Shown here one piece after another: positions 59,143 through 64,000 of a stretch of 64,000 nucleotides of DNA; within the stretch, counting starts at the first letter, position 1, and each line of letters opens with the position of its first letter. A program made the translations under genes and the position numbers. The DNA is from Actinomycetes bacterium (GTDB lineage Bacteria > Actinomycetota > Acidimicrobiia > Acidimicrobiales > RAAP-2), in NCBI GenBank assembly GCA_021844425.1, contig JAKBTL010000076.1:1-64000 (forward strand). The letters are read 5' to 3'. The notes under the pieces are model-generated. The model worked only from the letters and a program-made list of their open reading frames with translations. It ran no database searches and had not been told where the DNA came from.

Positions 59143-59620
59143 GGGGCCCGACGGCACCCAGGCGCGCGGCGAGCAGCTGCACGGCATCGGTGCCGTGGCC
59201 GCGCAGACCGGCGTGTCCGAGAGGACGTTGCGCTACTACGAAGAGATCGGTCTGCTCTCCCCGCGGGACCACAGCCCCGGCGGCATGCGCCGCTACTGCC
59301 GTGACGACATCGACCGAGTCCTGAGGATCCGCGAGCTCCAGAACCTCATGGGGTTCAACCTGGAAGAGATCCGGAGGGTGACCGCAGCCGAGTCGCGGCT
59401 CAGCTCTCTGCGCGAGGACTTTCGCGCGAGCTCAGACAGCGGGCGTCAGCGCGAGGTCCTCGACGAGGCGCTTCGGGCGCTCGACGAGCTCCGTGACGCG
59501 GCGCAGGCGAAGATCGCCGCGCTCCAAGGGTTTCTCGCCGACCTCGACGAGCGCTTCGAGCGTCACCGCCGAAGGCTCGAGGGGCTGCAGGATCTCGACG
59601 ACGCCAAGGAGGAGACCTGA
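59120..59620 (+). CDS. MerR family transcriptional regulator
   Basis: 166 residues with a MerR winged helix at about 24-90 ([67 protein letters not shown]) and a long coiled-coil C-terminus ([46 protein letters not shown]). No conserved metal cysteines, so an organic or drug ligand is likely. ATG 59120 lies inside the MFS gene. It probably controls the exporter operon. Confidence 0.88.
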   Translation: MGAALDAEGPDGTQARGEQLHGIGAVAAQTGVSERTLRYYEEIGLLSPRDHSPGGMRRYCRDDIDRVLRIRELQNLMGFNLEEIRRVTAAESRLSSLREDFRASSDSGRQREVLDEALRALDELRDAAQAKIAALQGFLADLDERFERHRRRLEGLQDLDDAKEET

Positions 59621-59689
59621 ACGATCCCTGCGGTGCCGGCGAGGCTCTGGCCGCCTCCCTTGCGCGGCGTCGCGCCTTCCTCGCCCGGG

Positions 59690-60904
59690 TCAGTCGATGT
59701 GGATCCCCGAGATCGCCCGGGCGATGACGAGCCGCTGGATCTCCGAGGTCCCCTCGAAGATGGTGTAGATCTTGGCGTCCCGGTACCAGCGCTCGACGGG
59801 GTGCTCGCGGATGTACCCGTAGCCGCCGAGGATCTGGATCGCCTGCTCGGTCACCCACACCGCCGTCTCTCCGGCGAAGAGCTTGGACTGGGAGCCCTCG
59901 CCAGCCTCGAACTTCTTGCGGTTCGCGGCCATCCAGGCGGCCCGCCAGCACAGCAGGCGAGCCGCGTCCGTGCGCATCTTCATGTCCGCGAGCTTGAAGG
60001 CGATCGCCTGGTTCTCGATGATCGCCCGGTTGAACTGCCTGCGTTCCCTCGCGTAGTCGAGCGCGTGCTCGTAGGCGGCGCGCGCGATGCCCACGGCCTG
60101 CGCCCCGACCGACGGGCGGGACATCTCGAACGTGGCCATCGCGGCCTGCGACGAGGTGCGCGCCCCCTCCCGCGCCCGCGCGAGGCGTTCCTCCAGCCTC
60201 TCCTTGCCCCCGAGCAGGCAACGACCAGGAACACGGCAATCGTCGAGCACCACCTCTGCCGTATGCGACGCCCGAATGCCCATCTTCTTGAATTTCTGCC
60301 CCTGGCTGACGCCGGGCGTGCCCTCGGGGACGACGAAGCTCGCCTGGCCGCGGGCACCGAGCGCAGGTGTCACGGACGCGACGATGACGTGGATGTTCGC
60401 AAGGCCCCCATTCGTGATCCACGTCTTCGTGCCGTTCAACACCCACTCGTCCTTGGCCTCGTCGTAGACCGCACGGGTCTTGAGCGAGGAGACGTCCGAG
60501 CCTGCGTCGGGCTCGGAGACGCCGAACGCGGCGAGCTTGACGTCGTCGGGGGTCCCGAAGCACTGGGGGATCCACTCCGCGTGCTGCTCGGGCGTGCCGT
60601 TCCCGTAGATCCCCACGACCGCGAGCGTCGAGCCGAAGATCGCCAGCGCGATGCCGGCGTCGCCCCAGCTCATCTCCTCGTTCACGAGGAGCAGGGTCAA
60701 GCCGGTGGGGTCGAGGAAGGCGTTGGCGACGAAGTCGAAGGAGTACAGCCCGATCGTCGCCGCCTCCTTGATGATGGGCCACGGCGTCTCTTCGCGCTCG
60801 TCCCATTCGTGGGCTGCGGGGCGGACCACGTTCTGCGCGAAGTCGTGCACCCACTTCTGGATCTGCACCTGGTCTTCGTTGAGCTCGAGAGAAAAATCGG
60901 CCAT
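59690..60904 (-). CDS. Acyl-CoA dehydrogenase
   Basis: 404-residue FAD enzyme feeding ETF. N-terminal [30 protein letters not shown], flavin loop [47 protein letters not shown], substrate-side [15 protein letters not shown], and the C-terminal [39 protein letters not shown]. It carries an unusual acidic/Arg insert [25 protein letters not shown] precedes the ATG by 10 nt. Chain-length specificity cannot be read from sequence. A palindrome about 65 bp upstream suggests its own regulator, possibly the nearby MerR or a distant TetR. Confidence 0.93.
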   Translation of the reverse strand: MADFSLELNEDQVQIQKWVHDFAQNVVRPAAHEWDEREETPWPIIKEAATIGLYSFDFVANAFLDPTGLTLLLVNEEMSWGDAGIALAIFGSTLAVVGIYGNGTPEQHAEWIPQCFGTPDDVKLAAFGVSEPDAGSDVSSLKTRAVYDEAKDEWVLNGTKTWITNGGLANIHVIVASVTPALGARGQASFVVPEGTPGVSQGQKFKKMGIRASHTAEVVLDDCRVPGRCLLGGKERLEERLARAREGARTSSQAAMATFEMSRPSVGAQAVGIARAAYEHALDYARERRQFNRAIIENQAIAFKLADMKMRTDAARLLCWRAAWMAANRKKFEAGEGSQSKLFAGETAVWVTEQAIQILGGYGYIREHPVERWYRDAKIYTIFEGTSEIQRLVIARAISGIHID

Positions 60905-60967
60905 CTGAGCGCACTCCTTCGCATCACCCCCGCCCCGCCCAGGGGACCCGAGCGGTTGACGATCGCG

Positions 60968-60986
60968 AGGTTACCCAAAGGTAACC
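60968..60986 (-). promoter_or_regulatory. Palindrome and -10 box upstream of the acyl-CoA dehydrogenase
   Basis: GGTTACC-CAAA-GGTAACC (60969-60986, perfect 7-bp arms). On the minus strand TAACCT (60973-60968) at its edge could be the -10, giving a leader of about 55 nt with AAGGAG. Likely a repressor site. Confidence 0.6.
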
Positions 60987-61126
60987 ACGAAGAGGCCGGG
61001 CCGCTCCACTGGCGCGCTGGCGGGGGTCGCGTCGTCGACACGGCTCGCCTGGGCGCGAAACAGCACGGCTGAGCGCACGAGAGAGCAGACGACACCCCGG
61101 CAGGCCCCGGGGCCGGCGACGCCGGG

Positions 61127-61333
61127 TCAGCCGGTCGGTCGGACGTCCTTCGCCATGAGGCCCTTGGGGCCCTCCTCGACGCTGAACTCCACCTGTTGCC
61201 CCTCTTCGAGCACCCGGTAGCCGTTCATCTGAATCGCGGTGTGGTGCACGAACACATCGGCACCCCCATCGGGCTGCGAGATGAACCCGTAGCCCTTCTC
61301 CGCGTTGAACCACTTGACCGTCCCCGATGCCAC
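61127..61333 (-). CDS. Cold-shock-domain protein
   Basis: 68-residue single-stranded nucleic-acid-binding OB fold, an RNA chaperone. RNP1 is EKGYGFISQ and RNP2 VFVHHTAIQ, with [12 protein letters not shown] in the N-terminus. GTG 61333 has AAAGGGG 8 nt upstream. The 182-bp upstream region (61334-61515) is available for a long 5' leader such as those of CspA-type mRNAs; I see no certain promoter, with TACTAG near 61450 a weak -10. Monocistronic. Confidence 0.95.
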   Translation of the reverse strand: MASGTVKWFNAEKGYGFISQPDGGADVFVHHTAIQMNGYRVLEEGQQVEFSVEEGPKGLMAKDVRPTG

Positions 61334-61515
61334 GGTGGCGATCCCCTTTCATCCTGCTGCTTCTCTATTGCCTGAGCTGGCCAGGCCTGCACCGACGTCC
61401 CGACGTCGACCCAGGTGCCGGTGCCCCAGCGCTCCGTTGCGGCAAGGACGCTAGTACACGGAACGGCGCTCGGTCGTGAGCAACGCGAAGATGGCCCGCG
61501 CCGTCGCGCGCAGCG

Positions 61516-62910
61516 TCAGCGGCGCACGATCGTTCCGTCAGGTCCGTCCTCCACCGTCCAACCGGCCGCGACGAGCTCGTCGCGCAGCGCGTCCGCACGC
61601 TCGAAGTCCCGGGCACGCCGCGCTGCGTCGCGGAGCGCGACGAGCCGTTCGGCAGCCTCGTCGACCTCGCCGGCGGTGGCGCGCAGGCGAAGCCCCAGCG
61701 CGCCGCACAGCAGCGCGACGGTGGCGCCGAGACGCTGCGCGGCCGGCATCTCGCCGGCGTCTGCGGCCGCGTGCGCGCGGTTCACCAGCTCGAAGACGAG
61801 CCCCATCGCGGCCGCGGTGTCGAGATCGTCGTCCATGTGAGCGCAGAAGCGGAGGACCGCGTCCTCGTCCACCCTGCCCGGCGCGGCGGCGACATACCGC
61901 TCCCGCACCACTGGCCCGTTCATCGGGTCGGCGAGCGACAGTCGACGTGCCAGCGCGTCGAGCCGGTCCAACGCTTTCTCCGCGTCGGCGATCGTCTCGG
62001 GGGTCACCTCGATCGGCGACGAGTAGTGCGCGCGCAGGACGAGGAGCCGGTAGGCACGAGCGTCGCCGCGCTCGAGCAGGTCGGCGATCGTCGTGAAGTT
62101 CTCGAGGGACTTCGACATCTTCTCGCCGCCGACCGTGACCCAGCCGTTGTGCAGCCAATGGTGAGCGAAGTCCTTCCCCGCCGCGACGGCCTGCGCGCGC
62201 TCGTTCTCGTGGTGGGGGAAGATCAGGTCCTGGCCGCCGCCGTGCAGGTCGAAGCTCTCGCCGAGCAGGCTGAGCGACATCACGACGCACTCGGTATGCC
62301 ATCCAGGGCGTCCCTCTCCCCACGGAGAGGGCCACGTGGGCTCGCCGGGCTTCGCCTTCTTCCACAGTGCGAAGTCGAGGGGCGAGCGCTTCTGGGCGGA
62401 GCTCTCCACGCGCGCCCCCGAGCGCAGCGATTCGAGCGGCTGGTGCGCGAGCAGTCCGTACCCGTCGACCGTGTCGACTTGCAGGTAGACCCCATCGTCG
62501 GTCTCGTACGCCGAGCCGCGGGCGACGAGGTCGGCGACGAGGTCGACCATGCCCTGGATGTAGGCGGTCGCGTGGGGCACGCCGGTGGGACGTAGCACCT
62601 CGAGGGCGTCCATGGCCTCCCACCATCGGGCCTCGTACTCTGCCGCGACCTCCGGCTCCCTGCGACCTTCCCGTGCCGCGCGCTCGATGATGTGGTCGTC
62701 GATGTCGGTGACGTTGGAGACGTGCACCACGTCGAGCCCGGTGAACGTCAGGTACCGGCGCAGGACGTCGAAGACCAGCATGAAGCGCCCGTGACCGAGG
62801 TGGGGCGCCTCGTAGACGGTCGGGCCGCAGACGTACATCGAGCAACGGCCTGGGTCGCGCAACGCCAGCGGACGAACGGAACCGGTGGCCGTGTCGTGGA
62901 GTCGCAGCAT
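61516..62910 (-). CDS. cysS: Cysteinyl-tRNA synthetase
   Basis: Class Ia enzyme charging tRNA-Cys, 464 residues. Zinc ligands include the Cys in MYVCGPTVYEAPHLGHGR (which holds the HIGH motif as HLGH), GWHTECVVMS and the HHENERAQ segment; KMSKS is GGEKMSKSLENF. The C-terminal helical and anticodon-binding domains are complete, which separates it from the shorter mycothiol ligase MshC. No RBS; TACCGT stands 6 nt before ATG 62910. Divergent from valS with 20 bp between start codons. Confidence 0.95.
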   Translation of the reverse strand: MLRLHDTATGSVRPLALRDPGRCSMYVCGPTVYEAPHLGHGRFMLVFDVLRRYLTFTGLDVVHVSNVTDIDDHIIERAAREGRREPEVAAEYEARWWEAMDALEVLRPTGVPHATAYIQGMVDLVADLVARGSAYETDDGVYLQVDTVDGYGLLAHQPLESLRSGARVESSAQKRSPLDFALWKKAKPGEPTWPSPWGEGRPGWHTECVVMSLSLLGESFDLHGGGQDLIFPHHENERAQAVAAGKDFAHHWLHNGWVTVGGEKMSKSLENFTTIADLLERGDARAYRLLVLRAHYSSPIEVTPETIADAEKALDRLDALARRLSLADPMNGPVVRERYVAAAPGRVDEDAVLRFCAHMDDDLDTAAAMGLVFELVNRAHAAADAGEMPAAQRLGATVALLCGALGLRLRATAGEVDEAAERLVALRDAARRARDFERADALRDELVAAGWTVEDGPDGTIVRR

Positions 62911-62915
62911 GAAGG

Positions 62916-62922
62916 TACGGTA
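62916..62922. promoter_or_regulatory. Shared divergent -10 region of cysS and valS
   Basis: TACGGTA reads as TACGGT on the plus strand (62916-62921, 9 nt before the valS ATG) and TACCGT on the minus strand (62922-62917, 6 nt before the cysS ATG). The two boxes overlap by five bases, so only one promoter can be melted at a time. Confidence 0.55.
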
Positions 62923-62930
62923 ACGCGGTC

Positions 62931-64000
62931 ATGTCCGCTCCGAAGGAAGGCAACGAAGGTGACGCCGTCCAGTCGGCACCCGGCACGCCGCGCGCACCCG
63001 GCACCTCGCGCGCGGTGCGCGTCCCGGACAAGCCGAGCGTCGACGGCCTGGAGACGAAGTGGGGCGAGGCGTGGGAGGCGGCCGGCGCCTACCGGTTCGA
63101 CAGGGACGCTCCTGCCGATCGGGTGTTCGCCATCGACACGCCCCCTCCCACGGTGTCCGGGGCGCTGCACATCGGGCACGCGATGTCCTACACCCACACC
63201 GACGTCACCGCGAGGTTCCAGCGCATGCGCGGGAAAGCCGTGCTCTACCCGATGGGATGGGACGACAACGGGCTCCCCACCGAGCGCCGGGTGCAGAACT
63301 ACTTCGGGGTGCGCTGCGACCCCGACCTCGCCTACGACCCCGGCTTCGAGCCGCCGCCGCAGCCGGGCAAGGAGCTCATCGCGGTCTCCCGGCCGAACTT
63401 CGTCGAGCTCTGCCACCGTCTGACCGCCGAGGACGAGCGGGCCTTCGAGCACCTCTGGCGGACCCTCGGCCTCTCAGTGGACTGGAGCCGGACCTACACC
63501 ACGATCGGAGACGTCGCGCGCAGGGCTTCTCAGCGGGCGTTCCTCCGGATGCTCGCGCGCGACGAGGTCTACCACCACGAAGCCCCGACGCTCTGGGACG
63601 TCGACTTCGGCACGGCGGTGTCCCAGGCCGAGCTCGAGGACCGGGAGCGTCCGGGGGCCTACCACCGGATCCGCTTCGGGCTCGTCGATGTCGACAGCCC
63701 CTCGTCCGTCGAGATCGAGACGACGCGTCCCGAGCTCCTCCCTGCCTGCGTCGCGCTCGTCGCGCACCCTGACGACGACCGCTACCGCCCGCTCTTCGGG
63801 CGCAGCACGTGCACGCCGCTGTTCGGCGTGCACGTGCCGGTGGTCGCACATCGCCTCGCCGATCCGGAGAAGGGAACGGGGATCGCGATGGTCTGCACCT
63901 TCGGCGACACGACCGACATCGTGTGGTGGCGAGAGCTCGACCTCCCGACGCGCACGGTGGTCGGGCGCGACGGGCGCCTCGAGCCCGTGCCGTGGGGCGC
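62931..64000 (+). CDS. valS: Valyl-tRNA synthetase, N-terminal part (continues past the window)
   Basis: Class Ia synthetase charging tRNA-Val. 356 codons are present without a stop. A 30-residue Pro/Gly/Arg-rich extension precedes VPDKPSVDGLETKWGEAWE; the HIGH motif is TVSGALHIGHAMSYTHTD, followed by YPMGWDDNGLPTERRVQNYFGVRCDP, the insertion SRPNFVELCHRLTAEDERAFEHLWRTLGLSVDWSRTYTTI, and the start of the editing domain (IETTRPELLPACVALVAHPDDDRY). The sequence belongs to the ValRS branch also found in archaea and some bacteria. KMSKS lies outside the window. Confidence 0.93.
   Translation, partial: MSAPKEGNEGDAVQSAPGTPRAPGTSRAVRVPDKPSVDGLETKWGEAWEAAGAYRFDRDAPADRVFAIDTPPPTVSGALHIGHAMSYTHTDVTARFQRMRGKAVLYPMGWDDNGLPTERRVQNYFGVRCDPDLAYDPGFEPPPQPGKELIAVSRPNFVELCHRLTAEDERAFEHLWRTLGLSVDWSRTYTTIGDVARRASQRAFLRMLARDEVYHHEAPTLWDVDFGTAVSQAELEDRERPGAYHRIRFGLVDVDSPSSVEIETTRPELLPACVALVAHPDDDRYRPLFGRSTCTPLFGVHVPVVAHRLADPEKGTGIAMVCTFGDTTDIVWWRELDLPTRTVVGRDGRLEPVPWG

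Noticed and set aside
57220-59187. Minus-strand frame of about 655 codons opposite the MFS gene
   Set aside because: Charged, compositionally biased complement of a 14-helix membrane protein; no family features.
61516-62910. Mycothiol ligase MshC instead of cysteinyl-tRNA synthetase
   Set aside because: The C-terminal anticodon-binding domain and the length of 464 residues fit CysS; MshC is about 50 residues shorter.

Overview
The window is very GC-rich, densely packed chromosomal DNA. Gene content points to an actinobacterium: a WhiB protein convergent with a PdtaS-type histidine kinase, the histidine phosphatase / DUF3090 / SCO1664-type gene trio, a DUF3107 protein, tandem ArsA/Get3-like ATPases, GTG starts and leaderless promoters. 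A complete System I (Ccm) cytochrome c maturation operon plus an F420-type FrhB protein argues against streptomycetes or mycobacteria. I infer a deep-branching group such as Acidimicrobiia, with moderate confidence and without a database search.

Layout. 1-750: the 3' end of a large serine recombinase running antisense into a tRNA-Arg(CCG), the right edge of an integrative element. 0.58-12.5 kb: lysA, an SDR and an ALDH, an L,D-transpeptidase, argS divergent from acnA, a LmbE-type deacetylase and a DEAD-box helicase. 12.6-18.6 kb: peroxiredoxin, FrhB-like protein, family-5 uracil-DNA glycosylase, the three-gene phosphatase/DUF3090/SCO1664 operon, and etfBA. 18.7-25.5 kb: whiB with a TATAAT promoter and three inverted repeats, pdtaS coupled to a PHP phosphatase, two ArsA-like ATPases, DUF3107 and a dGTPase-like HD protein. 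25.5-32.8 kb: a sulfide:quinone oxidoreductase with a large palindrome over its leaderless promoter, a radical-SAM/SPASM/SEC-C protein, a secreted repeat protein, and an Fe-S group (Mrp ATPase, SufR-like regulator, cysteine desulfurase).

32.3-41.7 kb: one twelve-gene minus-strand array, gmd-ccdA-ccmABCDEFGHI-ybaK, with start/stop overlaps at nearly every junction. It includes a 56-codon ccmD that is easily missed. 41.8-49 kb: a glycosyltransferase, a TetR and an AsnC/Lrp regulator whose 3' end overlaps a giant fused indolepyruvate-type ferredoxin oxidoreductase. 48-56.1 kb: a leucine/isovalerate catabolic set (methylcrotonyl-CoA carboxylase beta and alpha, HMG-CoA lyase, acyl-CoA dehydrogenase) with a divergent TetR and two palindromes, then a 3-oxoacid CoA-transferase pair. 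56.3-64 kb: a HAD-phosphatase remnant, an MFS exporter overlapping a MerR regulator, a second acyl-CoA dehydrogenase with its own palindrome, a cold-shock protein, and divergent cysS and valS that share one -10 region.

How it fits together. Carbon from leucine or other acyl-CoAs would pass through the dehydrogenases to ETF, and as acetoacetate through the CoA-transferase to the TCA cycle (aconitase). The oxidoreductase would supply reduced ferredoxin, SQR and Ccm-matured c-type cytochromes would feed respiration, and the Mrp/SufR-like/IscS group would support Fe-S enzymes. Across the window, promoters of the form TANNNT followed by 6 or 7 bases and then ATG/GTG recur, several covered by a palindrome of their own. 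All functions are inferred from sequence reading only.
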